Shown here: piece by piece, positions 54,691 through 63,325 of the stretch
How positions within the stretch are numbered: position 1 is the first letter of the stretch
Layout of the letters: every line of letters begins with the position of its first letter
From: Rhodoferax ferrireducens
GTDB lineage: Bacteria > Pseudomonadota > Gammaproteobacteria > Burkholderiales > Burkholderiaceae_C
Length of the DNA stretch: 64,000 bases
NCBI GenBank assembly: GCA_002083775.1
Contig: MTEI01000004.1
Span: 232,630-296,629 of the forward strand
Direction: 5' to 3'
The notes under the pieces: model-generated
The model's database searches: none
What the model saw: only the letters and a program-made list of their open reading frames with translations
Told to the model about the DNA's origin: nothing
Made by a program: the position numbers and the translations under genes

Positions 54691-54855
54691 CAACACAATG
54701 TGCCCAATTCGGTGTTTGCGTTGGGTCGGACTTCAAAGATAACGTGAGATTGCGGCCAAAAGCCGCTGCTTTTGCGGGCATTGCCTAGCTCAAGGGAGCG
54801 CACACTTTGAATCGAAAGTTGTGACTTCATCCCAGATGTACACCCAAGAGGCAAG

Positions 54856-55113
54856 ATGATGCAAAGTCAAACATTACAGATGACACAGGCAAGTTATGCC
54901 ACCTCACCGCCTGATGAACGAGTGGCACTTTTGGACGAGGTCAACCTCAAGTGGTTGTTGACTGGCCTTGGGTGGTGGATTGATACCTCGCGCCTGCATC
55001 AGGATCCGGCTTACGCCACTCACTTCATTCAACTGGCTGAGAGCTCAGATTCTGCTGCCTTGCGCGACTGTGCTGCGGCCTTGAAACACCCATTGGACGG
55101 CAACCACAACTGA
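54856..55113 (+). CDS. Hypothetical protein, 85 residues
   Basis: A small acidic protein containing LDEVNLKWLLTGLGWWIDTSRLHQDPAYATHFIQLAESSDSAALRDCAAALKHPL. The W-rich NLKWLLTGLGWWID core and helical C-terminus suggest a compact helical domain. No signal peptide or TM. Family not recognised. ATG 54856 follows AAGAGG; ATG 54859 is an alternative. It lies downstream of the Rrf2 remnant, so it may once have been regulated by it, and is convergent with rbsD. Confidence 0.6.
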   Translation: MMQSQTLQMTQASYATSPPDERVALLDEVNLKWLLTGLGWWIDTSRLHQDPAYATHFIQLAESSDSAALRDCAAALKHPLDGNHN

Positions 55114-55134
55114 TGGGAGACGACCAAGGCGTGA

Positions 55135-55533
55135 TCAAAAAGTCACACCTGATACCAAGATGATGTTGGCATAAGGGGTGCATTCACCTGTTCGCACCAT
55201 GGCGCGCGCCGTACCACAGATTTTTTTGAACTCCTCATGACTTACTGTCTTGGGTGTCAAACTCAACTGGTCTGTGTACCATGCTGGCGGTCCGTCAGCA
55301 TGGAGTGCCTCGGTGGCAATCACTGTGCTTTGAACCTGCAATTCAGACAAAACAGCCCTCAACACGTCTTCTAACCGAGGCGTGCCAGGGCATACCGCGA
55401 GATCGATACGCTGAGGCGCATTGGTTCCCACCGGGATCGGAAGACCGGCATCACCAAGAACCAGCATGTCGCCGTGACCCATGGTGGCGATGAGGTGCGA
55501 GAGTTCTGCATTGAGTAAGAGATTGCGTTTCAT
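55135..55533 (-). CDS. rbsD: D-ribose pyranase
   Basis: 132 residues. MKRNLLLNAELSHLIATMGHGDMLVLGDAGLPIP carries the catalytic His and Asp region, and the C-terminal YANIILVSGVTF is the family end. It interconverts the pyranose and furanose forms of ribose. ATG 55533 overlaps the rbsK stop (ATGA). Last gene of the rbs operon. Confidence 0.94.
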   Translation of the reverse strand: MKRNLLLNAELSHLIATMGHGDMLVLGDAGLPIPVGTNAPQRIDLAVCPGTPRLEDVLRAVLSELQVQSTVIATEALHADGPPAWYTDQLSLTPKTVSHEEFKKICGTARAMVRTGECTPYANIILVSGVTF

Positions 55534-56474
55534 AGAGATATCCAGGACGGCACAGATGAGTTTTGCAGGGTTTGGGCTAAAGTGGGTATCGACGGCTGGG
55601 CACCCAAGGTCTGGATACACAGTGTGGAGGCCCGAATACCCAGATTGACGCTGGTAGCCAAGCTTTGCCTGCAGGCCAATCCCACAGTGACGACACCCAA
55701 AAATGTATCGCCTGCCGCGGTGGTGTCGACAACTTGCACTGGAGGCGCTGGATGGTAGGTACTGCCACCATCGTCTGTTGCCACCGCTCCTAGCGCACCA
55801 AGCGTTACTACCACTTGGGTGACCCCTTTGGCCATCAAACGTTGCCCAGCCTGCGCTGCTACCTGCGGGTCGGTGTCTGCAGATAAACCGGTGAGGAACC
55901 GCGCCTCGGTTTCATTCACGATCATGACATCGACCAGCGGCCACAGTTCCTCAGGCAATTGCTTTGCAGGCGACGGGTTCAGAACAACCTTGCATCCAAG
56001 ACGGCTTGCCACTTTGGCAGCCTGCAACACTTGCGCCATCGGCACTTCAAATTGCATGACCAAGAACTGCGCATCGCTCAGTTCCTGCACCAGCTGAGAT
56101 TCATCAAGGCTGACTTTTCCATTGGCACCGGCAATCACCACGATTCGGTTGAGTCCGCCTTCTTCGACCATTACCATGGCAACACCGGTCGGTTCATCTG
56201 GATCAACCGATACGCCCTTGACCAAAATCCCGTCTTGTTTGAGAGCCTCACACAGAATCTCGCCATGATGGTCCGGGCCAACCCTGCCCATCATGCTGAC
56301 CCTGGCGCCTTGGCGAGCACAACTGACGGCCTGATTGGCGCCCTTGCCACCAGGCACATACCTGATGGAGTCGCCTTCAACAGTCTCGCCTTCTGCAGGC
56401 GCGCGCTGCACCTGAATCACCAGGTCCATGTTCAAACTGCCGAGGCAAACAACTTTAGGGGGTAGGGGTGTCAT
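55530..56474 (-). CDS. rbsK: Ribokinase
   Basis: 314 residues of the PfkB family. Substrate region SLNMDLVIQVQRAPAEGETVEGDSIRYVPGGKGANQAV and the catalytic/anion-hole motif DTTAAGDTFLGVV near residue 250 are present. It phosphorylates ribose to ribose-5-phosphate. ATG 56474 follows the rbsR gene by 29 bp, and its stop overlaps rbsD, implying translational coupling of the two enzymes. Confidence 0.94.
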   Translation of the reverse strand: MTPLPPKVVCLGSLNMDLVIQVQRAPAEGETVEGDSIRYVPGGKGANQAVSCARQGARVSMMGRVGPDHHGEILCEALKQDGILVKGVSVDPDEPTGVAMVMVEEGGLNRIVVIAGANGKVSLDESQLVQELSDAQFLVMQFEVPMAQVLQAAKVASRLGCKVVLNPSPAKQLPEELWPLVDVMIVNETEARFLTGLSADTDPQVAAQAGQRLMAKGVTQVVVTLGALGAVATDDGGSTYHPAPPVQVVDTTAAGDTFLGVVTVGLACRQSLATSVNLGIRASTLCIQTLGAQPSIPTLAQTLQNSSVPSWISL

Positions 56475-56503
56475 GGTGACTGGCCTTGCTTTTGACTGTC
56501 TGT

Positions 56504-57517
56504 TTATTCTTGATGGTTGATTCTTGCGGTTGAATTTCGAACAATCAATTCAGGCTGAAGGATCACTTGTCGCGCTTGCACCCGGCCCCCTTGAATACGT
56601 TCAAGCACCATGTCGACGGCGGCAACGCCAATACGGTGCTTGGGTTGCGCAATGGTGCTCAACGCCGGGCTGGCAAATCGTGCCAGCTCAATGTCGTCAA
56701 ATCCGATCAGAGAGATGTCCTGCGGAACCCGGACACCTGCCTGATGGGCGGCACTCAGCGCGCCAATACACATCAGGTCGTTGCAGACAAATACGGCTGT
56801 GGGGACCTTGGGGGCCCGAAGGATGGCCTGCATGGTCGTGAAGCCGCCCTGACTCGAAAAATCAGATGTCCAAAGTAAATGGGATGCTTCGACGGTAAGG
56901 CCATTTTTGGCCAATGCAGCACGCCAACCCTCTATTCGCTGGGCGCTTGAGTTCAGGTTGGTGGGGCCTGCCAGACAGGCGATGCGCCGGTGACCCAGCC
57001 CAATGAGGTGTTCTGTTGCCATACAGGCACCTTGTACATGCGCTGTTTCCACCAGATCGCAATTGACTTCCTTGATCTCGCGGTCAAGCAGCACTGTTGG
57101 AATAGGCAGGCCTTTGAGCAGGCGCAGCAAATCCGCGTCTTCGCCCGTCGAGATGATGATCGTTCCATCAATGCGCTTCTCGGAAATCACCTGAAGGTAC
57201 GCTGCTTGACGGTGGGGATCATCGTCTGTGTTGCACAAAATGAGCGCGTAGCCAGCGCCAAAACAGTGGTCCTCAACACTGCGTACGATCTCTGCGAAAT
57301 ACGGGTTGGAACAATTGGGTATCAGCATCCCAATTGTTTTGGTGGTGTTGCTTTTGAGGCTGCGCGCCACAGCACTGGGCACATAGTTCAGTTCCCGGAT
57401 GGCCAACTCCACTTCGTGGCGCACTTTGTCACTGACAAAGCGGGTGCTGTTCACCACGTGCGATACGGTGGTGGTGGATACATTGGCCTTCAATGCCACA
57501 TCTTTAATGGAAGCCAT
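56504..57517 (-). CDS. rbsR: LacI-family ribose operon repressor
   Basis: 337 residues. The LacI-type HTH MASIKDVALKANVSTTTVSHVVNSTRFVS is followed by the hinge helix (YVPSAVARSLKSN) and a periplasmic-binding-like ligand domain (IGMLIPNCSNPYFAEIVRSVE; ribose-binding pocket GFDDIELARFASP). It should repress rbs until ribose is present; its likely sites are the tandem repeats at 61335-61358 before rbsB. It is unusually embedded in the operon between the permease and ribokinase genes. Confidence 0.92.
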   Translation of the reverse strand: MASIKDVALKANVSTTTVSHVVNSTRFVSDKVRHEVELAIRELNYVPSAVARSLKSNTTKTIGMLIPNCSNPYFAEIVRSVEDHCFGAGYALILCNTDDDPHRQAAYLQVISEKRIDGTIIISTGEDADLLRLLKGLPIPTVLLDREIKEVNCDLVETAHVQGACMATEHLIGLGHRRIACLAGPTNLNSSAQRIEGWRAALAKNGLTVEASHLLWTSDFSSQGGFTTMQAILRAPKVPTAVFVCNDLMCIGALSAAHQAGVRVPQDISLIGFDDIELARFASPALSTIAQPKHRIGVAAVDMVLERIQGGRVQARQVILQPELIVRNSTARINHQE

Positions 57518-57538
57518 GTGCTTAAAAAGGTATTTATC

Positions 57539-58513
57539 TTAGACTGCGGCGCTGCGTCTTTGACGCAACGTGTCAATGATGACCGCCACCACAATGACAC
57601 ATCCGGTGATGATGCGTTTGCTGGGGTCACTCACCCCGATCTGTGCCAGACCGGCCTCGAGAACAGCGATGATCAGGACACCGAAAAAGGTGTTGATCAC
57701 CGATCCACGCCCGCCCATCAGGCTGGTTCCGCCAATCACCACCGCCGCAATCACCTGCAACTCGATGCCGGTGCCCGAGTTTGGGTCTGCAGCCTCCAGC
57801 CGGGCGGATTGCATCAGGCCCGCCAGCCCAGCCAGTAGTCCGGTACACGCAAATACGGCGATGCGAATCGGACTGGTGTTGATACCTGCCAAGCGCATAG
57901 CTTCTTCATTGGTGCCTATTCCCACCACATAGCGCCCAAAAACAGTCTTGGTCAACACGATTTGAGCGACGAAAACCAGCGCTACGGCTATAAAAAAAGC
58001 GGTAGAAACTCCCGCCAGCCACGGCATTGCCAAACCCGCCATGGCATCGCCGACATATTGCGTTCTTGAGTCCGTCAGTACGTAGGCGCCTCCGCGCACC
58101 GCTTCCAACATGCCAAGCGACACAATGAAGGACGGCAGTCGCCAGGCCACCGAGACCCAGCCCGTGAAAGCGCCGCATGCCAAACCGACAAACAGCCCCA
58201 GAAGTGCCGCCGGTAGGCTGCCCCAGTGCCATTGCAAAATGGCGTTTGCGGCGGCAGCTGCTGACAAGGCCAGAACGGAACCGACGGACAGGTCGATACC
58301 TGCAATGATCAGGACAAACGTCATGCCCACCGACATCACCAGCAGCGCTGGAATTTCATTGGCGATCGCCAGAAATGTGGCAACGCTGAAAAAATATTCA
58401 CTTAGGCTGCCAAAGAAAATAACCATACCCAGCAATACGGCAGCGAGTCCCAGGTAGGTCGCCAATTGCCCGCGTGCAGAGCCTGTGGGTCCTTGCTTCA
58501 GTGAGGTAGTCAT
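57539..58513 (-). CDS. rbsC: Ribose ABC transporter permease
   Basis: 324 residues with about eight to ten TM segments of the BPD-type sugar permease. Motifs: MSVGMTFVLIIAGIDLSVGSVLALSAAAAANAI and GGTSLMGGRGSVINTFFGVLIIAVLEAGLAQIGV (the GGTSL..G loop that contacts the ATPase). It forms the channel of the ribose importer with RbsA and RbsB. It follows rbsA on the minus strand. Confidence 0.93.
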   Translation of the reverse strand: MTTSLKQGPTGSARGQLATYLGLAAVLLGMVIFFGSLSEYFFSVATFLAIANEIPALLVMSVGMTFVLIIAGIDLSVGSVLALSAAAAANAILQWHWGSLPAALLGLFVGLACGAFTGWVSVAWRLPSFIVSLGMLEAVRGGAYVLTDSRTQYVGDAMAGLAMPWLAGVSTAFFIAVALVFVAQIVLTKTVFGRYVVGIGTNEEAMRLAGINTSPIRIAVFACTGLLAGLAGLMQSARLEAADPNSGTGIELQVIAAVVIGGTSLMGGRGSVINTFFGVLIIAVLEAGLAQIGVSDPSKRIITGCVIVVAVIIDTLRQRRSAAV

Positions 58514-58555
58514 AGTGGGGGTAAATATAAAAATGACATGAAAGGGCCGGCAAGT

Positions 58556-60127
58556 TCATGCAGCCAAAGGCTCTTTGAGACGATGGGTATCGTTGAACGC
58601 CGCTGCCAGAAGCGACTTTTCAGTCCAATGGCCACGTTCAAAAATGTTGACCAGCTGCCCGTTGCTCATCACGCCAATGCGATCAGCCATTTGCATCAGT
58701 TCGCGCAGGTCGCTGGAGACCATGAGCAGGGCTTTGCCTGACTGCGCCATCTGCTCGAGCTCAGCATAGATTTCTGCACGGGCGCCGACATCGACACCGC
58801 GAGTGGGTTCATCGAGCAAAAGGATGTCACAGTTTCTGTGCAGCCACCGCGACACAATGACCTTTTGCTGGTTCCCACCACTGAGTGTGCCCACGTTTTG
58901 TTCCATGGAGTTGCAGCGCACGGAAAGGCGTTGAATCAACTCTTGAACAATCTTGGTTTCCCGCACCCGTTGCAGCCAACCCGCTTTGGAGACAGCGCCA
59001 ACATCACTCAAGGTTGTATTGATGCGGATGGGCTGGGTGAGCAGCAAGCCCTGGGACTTTCTGTCTTCCGTGATGAGGCCAATGCCCGCGGCAATTGCCG
59101 CTAAGGGCGAAGACCATTTTTTGACTTTTGTTCGTATCGGTTGCCCAGGAGCATTTTCAAAAACAGTGATGTCACCGTGTTCATTCTCATCGGCACCAAA
59201 GAGCAAACGGACGACTTCAGTGCGCCCGCTGCCCACGAGTCCAGCCAGACCGAACACCTCACCGGCGTAGAGATCAAGGCTGATGTGCTTGACCAAGCGG
59301 CCCCTGCCGATGTCTTTGGCGCTGAGCAGCAGGTGACCGTGTGGCCGACGCGGTCGCTCCAGGTCTTGTGAAACAGAATGGCCCACCATCAGTTGGATGA
59401 TGTCGTCTTCGGTAACGCTGTCGACCGGGCAGACCTTGACCAAATTGCCGTCACGCAGCACTGCAAGGGTGTCGGCAATAGCCTTCAACTCTTCCAGCCG
59501 GTGCGACACGTAAATGATGGCCACCCCTTGGGACTTGAGCCGGGCAATTTGATCAAACAGATGGCTCGTTTCGCTCGGTGTGAGCATGGCGGTTGGCTCG
59601 TCCAGAATCAACACCCGGGTATCGTCTTGCAGGTTACGGGCGATTTCGACCATTTGCTGCTGGCCAATCCCCAGTTCGGATACCAGCGCTTCCGGATTGA
59701 TGGCCTGCATGCCTACCTTGGCCAGTTTTTGCGCCGCCAAAGCATTGAGACGGGCACGATCAATCCAGTTGGCTTGCCAAACCCCACGGTTCGGGATTTC
59801 CACTAAAAGCAAATTTTCTGCAACCGTCAAGGTAGGTATGAGGCTGAGTTCCTGCATGACCATTCGCACGCCAAAGCTCTCAGCGTTGCGCCGGGAGCTT
59901 GGTAAAAAAACTTTCCCCGCCAGCGTCATCGTGCCTTGGCTGGGTGGCTCGAGCCCACAGATGATCTTTGCAAGGGTGCTTTTGCCCGCGCCATTTTCAC
60001 CAGTCAAGGCAAGCAATTCCCCAGGATACAAATTCAGGCTGACGCCCTGCAAAACTGGTGTGATGTAGGTTTTGCCCACAGCATCGACAGTGAGTACTGG
60101 CGCAACAGAGTCAACAGAAGACTTCAT
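58556..60127 (-). CDS. rbsA: Ribose ABC transporter ATPase (dual ABC)
   Basis: 523 residues with two ABC domains. The first has Walker A GENGAGKST, signature LGIGQQQMVEIARNL and Walker B ILDEPTAML. The second has the degenerate Walker A GLVGSGRTE normal for this family, signature LSGGNQQKVIVSRWL and Walker B LLLDEPTRGVD. ATG 60127 (MKSSVDSV) is used; ATG 60151 is in frame. It energises RbsC and lies 144 bp downstream of rbsB. Confidence 0.93.
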   Translation of the reverse strand: MKSSVDSVAPVLTVDAVGKTYITPVLQGVSLNLYPGELLALTGENGAGKSTLAKIICGLEPPSQGTMTLAGKVFLPSSRRNAESFGVRMVMQELSLIPTLTVAENLLLVEIPNRGVWQANWIDRARLNALAAQKLAKVGMQAINPEALVSELGIGQQQMVEIARNLQDDTRVLILDEPTAMLTPSETSHLFDQIARLKSQGVAIIYVSHRLEELKAIADTLAVLRDGNLVKVCPVDSVTEDDIIQLMVGHSVSQDLERPRRPHGHLLLSAKDIGRGRLVKHISLDLYAGEVFGLAGLVGSGRTEVVRLLFGADENEHGDITVFENAPGQPIRTKVKKWSSPLAAIAAGIGLITEDRKSQGLLLTQPIRINTTLSDVGAVSKAGWLQRVRETKIVQELIQRLSVRCNSMEQNVGTLSGGNQQKVIVSRWLHRNCDILLLDEPTRGVDVGARAEIYAELEQMAQSGKALLMVSSDLRELMQMADRIGVMSNGQLVNIFERGHWTEKSLLAAAFNDTHRLKEPLAA

Positions 60128-60270
60128 GGCATGGATGTATTTCGGTTTCAAAGTGCTGTGTAACCGACCTGGAGTCTCTGTCAGTTATCGACTAAGTGCG
60201 TGCCCGACGGGTGCATGTTTTTTCCAAACACACCACCCGTCACCGCACGCCCTTGAATCATGGTCTCGAG

Positions 60271-61224
60271 TTACTTGCTGTCTTTGGTCACCAACACCAC
60301 GTCGGTCTGGATGGCAGCTGGCATTTCAGATTGCTTTTTCTTCTCTTTCAGAGCTTTCAAAGCGATTTCAATACCAAACACTGCCTGTTTGGCGCCGAAT
60401 TGATCGGCTGTTGCGAGCATGCGACCGTCCTTGAGCATGGGCTTCACGGCATCAATGTTGTCGTATCCCACCACCATCACCTTGCCAACCTTGCCTGCCG
60501 CCTTGACAGCAGCAACGGCGCCGATGGCCATGTTGTCGTTACCGGCCAACAATGCTTTCAGATCGGGGTGCTCACGTAGCATCCCGGAAGCCACGGTATT
60601 GCCTTTGTTGATTTCCCAATCACCAGACTGCACGCCAACAACTGTCACGCTGGCGGCCTTCATCGCATCGTCGTAACCCAAGGTGCGCTGTTGGGCGTTG
60701 AAAGTTGTGGATACACCTTCAAGGATGCCCACCTTGTCGCCCGCCTTCAGTTGCTTGGCCAGGTAGTCACCCACCAGTTTGGCTCCTGTGCGGTTATCAG
60801 GACCCGCAAACGGGATCTGGATGCCTTTTTCCTTCTGAACAGCCGGGTCTAATTGGTTATCGATATTGACCACCAAGATGCCTTTATCGATCGCCGTTTT
60901 CAGCACCGGTACCAGCGCCTTGGAGTCGGCAGGTGCGATCACGATGGCATTGGCTTTTTGCGCAATCATTTGCTCAACCATCCGGATCTGGGCGGCTGTA
61001 TCTGTCTCGTTCTTGATGCCGTTTGAGACCAAGGTGTATTCGGATGCATGCGCCTTGTTATGTGCCTGGGCACCTGCTTCCATCGTTTGAAAAAACTCAT
61101 TTGCCAACGACTTCATAACCAGGGCAACTTTTGGTTTGTCTTGGGCATAACTTGGTGCGGCAAACAAGCCACCCAGTAAACCAAGAGCGATAGTGGCTTG
61201 AACAGCGCGACGGGTAAATTTCAT
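60271..61224 (-). CDS. rbsB: Ribose-binding periplasmic protein
   Basis: 317 residues. Signal peptide MKFTRRAVQATIALGLLGGLFAAPSYAQ with cleavage near residue 28, followed by the sugar-binding fold (VALVMKSLANEFFQTMEAGAQAHNKAH; NAIVIAPADSKALVPVLKTAID; GNDNMAIGAVAAVKAAGK). It delivers ribose to RbsAC. First gene of the operon: AAGGAG sits 9 bases before ATG 61224, and the tandem operator lies about 110-135 bp upstream. Most operon transcription should start here. Confidence 0.92.
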   Translation of the reverse strand: MKFTRRAVQATIALGLLGGLFAAPSYAQDKPKVALVMKSLANEFFQTMEAGAQAHNKAHASEYTLVSNGIKNETDTAAQIRMVEQMIAQKANAIVIAPADSKALVPVLKTAIDKGILVVNIDNQLDPAVQKEKGIQIPFAGPDNRTGAKLVGDYLAKQLKAGDKVGILEGVSTTFNAQQRTLGYDDAMKAASVTVVGVQSGDWEINKGNTVASGMLREHPDLKALLAGNDNMAIGAVAAVKAAGKVGKVMVVGYDNIDAVKPMLKDGRMLATADQFGAKQAVFGIEIALKALKEKKKQSEMPAAIQTDVVLVTKDSK

Positions 61225-61334
61225 GAGAGGAACTCCTTAAATTTGTGACTAGGCAAACGGTCTTTAAACCCATGAAGGCGAAAGAGGTTGTGCGGCCATG
61301 CATCTCGGACACCTTCAAGTAAGATTCTACGATA

Positions 61335-61358
61335 GCAAACGATTGCGCAAACGATTGC
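61335..61358. promoter_or_regulatory. Tandem LacI-type (RbsR) operators upstream of rbsB
   Basis: GCAAACGATTGC occurs twice, head to tail with no gap (61335-61346 and 61347-61358). Each is a near-palindrome with the central CG typical of LacI/PurR/RbsR sites (compare GCAAACGTTTGC). The position, upstream of rbsB, supports RbsR repression with two dimers side by side. Confidence 0.7.
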
Positions 61359-61379
61359 TTTATTAGGGTAAACCCTTGT

Positions 61380-61630
61380 CTTTTGCTGAATTTTTCAATT
61401 GGAGCCCCGTCTCGGCGCCGGGTTTGGAGTGGGCAGTTCGGAAATCTCACTACCGCATGTGGGTCTTGAAGAGACCCTGAACTGGCTGTTTGGCAGTTTT
61501 CTGGCCGCCAACGGTCTAGATGCCATTGCCGACCTTCAAACTCATCGACGACAGTTTTTCGGTGATGGCGCTAGCGGTAACGGAACGGTAACCAGACGGC
61601 CCGAGCTCATGAAAACCAAACGCACAAAGA
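61380..61630. other. No supported gene between rbs promoter and the tRNA-fragment terminator
   Basis: Between the RbsR sites and the element junction I see no recognisable gene. A plus-strand frame from 61399 encodes 86 residues (containing LNWLFGSFLAANGLDAIADL) but has no clear ribosome-binding site or family and runs into the terminator stem. It may be decayed sequence. Confidence 0.4.
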
Positions 61631-61631
61631 A

Positions 61632-61668
61632 AAACAGCCTAAAGACTTTAAATCTCTAGGCTGTTTTT
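61632..61668 (-). terminator. Terminator downstream of the tRNA fragment (minus strand)
   Basis: Minus-strand AACAGCCTA, a 15-base loop, then TAGGCTGTT with a T-run: a Rho-independent terminator about 20 bases beyond the CCA end of the tRNA fragment. It was probably the terminator of the original host tRNA gene. The stem is symmetrical and could also work on the plus strand. Confidence 0.65.
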
Positions 61669-61685
61669 CTATAACACTTTTGTTA

Positions 61686-61732
61686 TGGTGCGGCTGGCAG
61701 GAATTGAACCCACTACCCCTTGGTTCGTAGTC
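61686..61732 (-). other. 3' fragment of a tRNA gene (attachment-site remnant)
   Basis: Minus-strand sequence ending GTGGGTTCAATTCCTGCCAGCCGCACCA has a complete T-arm (GTGGG-TTCAATT-CCTGC, pairing with wobble), acceptor 3' strand CAGCCGC, discriminator A and CCA. The preceding bases (ACTAC...GTAGT) could pair as a long variable arm, suggesting a class II tRNA such as Leu. The matching 5' acceptor (GCGGCTG) is absent within 90 bases upstream on that strand, so only the 3' part is here. It lies 172 bp before an integrase, as expected for one end of an element integrated in a tRNA gene. Confidence 0.65.
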
Positions 61733-61903
61733 AATTCTTTCTCGTTCCAACGAGTTCCAGCAACATTCATTAAAAAAGTAAAAGCCCTTTGTTTTCAACA
61801 ACTTACGAATACATATTCAGTTCCATAATCCATAAAAGTCCACTTTGATCCAGCTAAATCCAATCTAAAATGGTATCCCAGATGGTATCCCAAAGGATTC
61901 AAG

Positions 61904-63325
61904 ATGGCGAAAGAGCTTTTAAGCGACCTAAAAATCAAGGCCTGGATAAAGAAACCAACCAGCACTAGCTTACACGATGGTGGTGGACTGTACCTGCGGC
62001 TTAGGTCTGGTGGGGCATATTGGGCCATCCGGCAGGTCAATCCGCTAACGGGCACGAGAACATGGGCGTCACTGATGCCGAAGCAGCCCTATCCCGAGGC
62101 ATCGCTTTCGGACGCAAGAAAAGCTGCTACTGATGCCCATGCCCTGACCGGTCAGCATACCGATCTTGTGCGCGACAAACGTGCGAAGCTGGTCGCAATC
62201 CGTGCCAAGGAGACAGCGGATGTTTTGGAATCACAACGGCGGCTAACGGTAAAGCAGATTTTTGAACGGTGGGCCGCAACTGAACTCACACCCCACATTA
62301 GCGGTGACGGCAAGCGCATTGGCCGTAAAGATGGTGGCCAATATGTAGCCGACCAGTTCGAGCGCCGGGTCTTCCCAGCACTTGGAAATGTCGCGGTTCA
62401 AGACGTCCGTAAGGCAGATGTCCTGGCGATCTTGGATGCAGTGAAGGCTGAGGGCAAACTCCGCACCGCCAACATGCTTTTGGCTGACCTCAAACAGATG
62501 TTTCGTTTCGCTGCCGAACGCGAAATCATCGAACACAGCCCAATCGAGCTGGTAAGCAAACGAAAAATCGGTGGGAAAGACATCAAGCGGGACCGTGTAC
62601 TGTCCAATGAAGAACTTGTGGCGCTTGTCAAGCAGATACCAATGGCCAATTTGGGCAAAGGAACAGAACTTGGAATATGGATCACTCTGGCAACGGGTTG
62701 CCGGATTGGCGAACTGATGGGTGCCGTATGGGCTGATGCCAAGTCAAAGCAGCAGGCATTGCAAGTGACTGTGGACGCACACAACGTGGCACAGAAATCT
62801 GGTGCAATTCAGTTGGGATTTGTCGATCTCAAAGCTCGTACTTGGTATTTGCCAACCACCAAAAATCAGCGTGATCACCTGATTCACCTCAGCGAATTCG
62901 CAGCGATGCAATTCGCCGAGCTTGCATCGCTTCGACAGAATGACCGCCAGACAGGTAAATCGTTGCCTTGGGTATTTCCTGACAGTCGTGGAACTGGACC
63001 TGTTTGTGTCAAATCCATCGGAAAACAGCTGGCGGACCGCCAACGCAGCGCTGAAGAACGAATGCTCAACAGAACTAAGGCTGTCGATTCGTTAGCCTTA
63101 GCTGGTGGACGTTGGACTGCCCATGACCTTCGCAGGACCACATCAACGATGATGAGTCAACTGGGTATTTCGAACGACGTAATCAACGAGTGCGAAAACC
63201 ATATCAAGCAAGGTATGAGCGGGGTCTACATACAAGACCGGCGCGAAAGCGAACAGGTGCGTGCATTTGATGTGCTGGGCGCCAAACTAAACGAGATTGT
63301 TAAGAGCAATTCTTTGAAGGCGTAG
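61904..63325 (+). CDS. P4-type tyrosine recombinase (site-specific integrase)
   Basis: 473 residues. The N-terminal DUF4102 arm-binding domain (LYLRLRSGGAYWAIRQVNPLTGTRTWASL) is followed by a core-binding domain (about 115-210) and the catalytic domain. Visible catalytic residues: first Arg in TGCRIGELMG, H-x-x-R in AHDLRRT, and the Tyr nucleophile in GVYIQDRR. ATG 61904 begins MAKELLSDLKIKAW. Next to a tRNA 3' fragment, it is the integrase of an element that continues past the right edge. Base composition is visibly less GC-rich than the host genes. Confidence 0.92.
   Translation: MAKELLSDLKIKAWIKKPTSTSLHDGGGLYLRLRSGGAYWAIRQVNPLTGTRTWASLMPKQPYPEASLSDARKAATDAHALTGQHTDLVRDKRAKLVAIRAKETADVLESQRRLTVKQIFERWAATELTPHISGDGKRIGRKDGGQYVADQFERRVFPALGNVAVQDVRKADVLAILDAVKAEGKLRTANMLLADLKQMFRFAAEREIIEHSPIELVSKRKIGGKDIKRDRVLSNEELVALVKQIPMANLGKGTELGIWITLATGCRIGELMGAVWADAKSKQQALQVTVDAHNVAQKSGAIQLGFVDLKARTWYLPTTKNQRDHLIHLSEFAAMQFAELASLRQNDRQTGKSLPWVFPDSRGTGPVCVKSIGKQLADRQRSAEERMLNRTKAVDSLALAGGRWTAHDLRRTTSTMMSQLGISNDVINECENHIKQGMSGVYIQDRRESEQVRAFDVLGAKLNEIVKSNSLKA

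Noticed and set aside
61399..61659. 86-residue plus-strand frame between rbsB and the tRNA fragment
   Set aside because: No ribosome-binding site or family, and the frame runs through the terminator stem.
61680..61800. Complete tRNA gene on the minus strand
   Set aside because: No 5' acceptor strand complementary to CAGCCGC and no D-arm upstream; only the 3' part is present.
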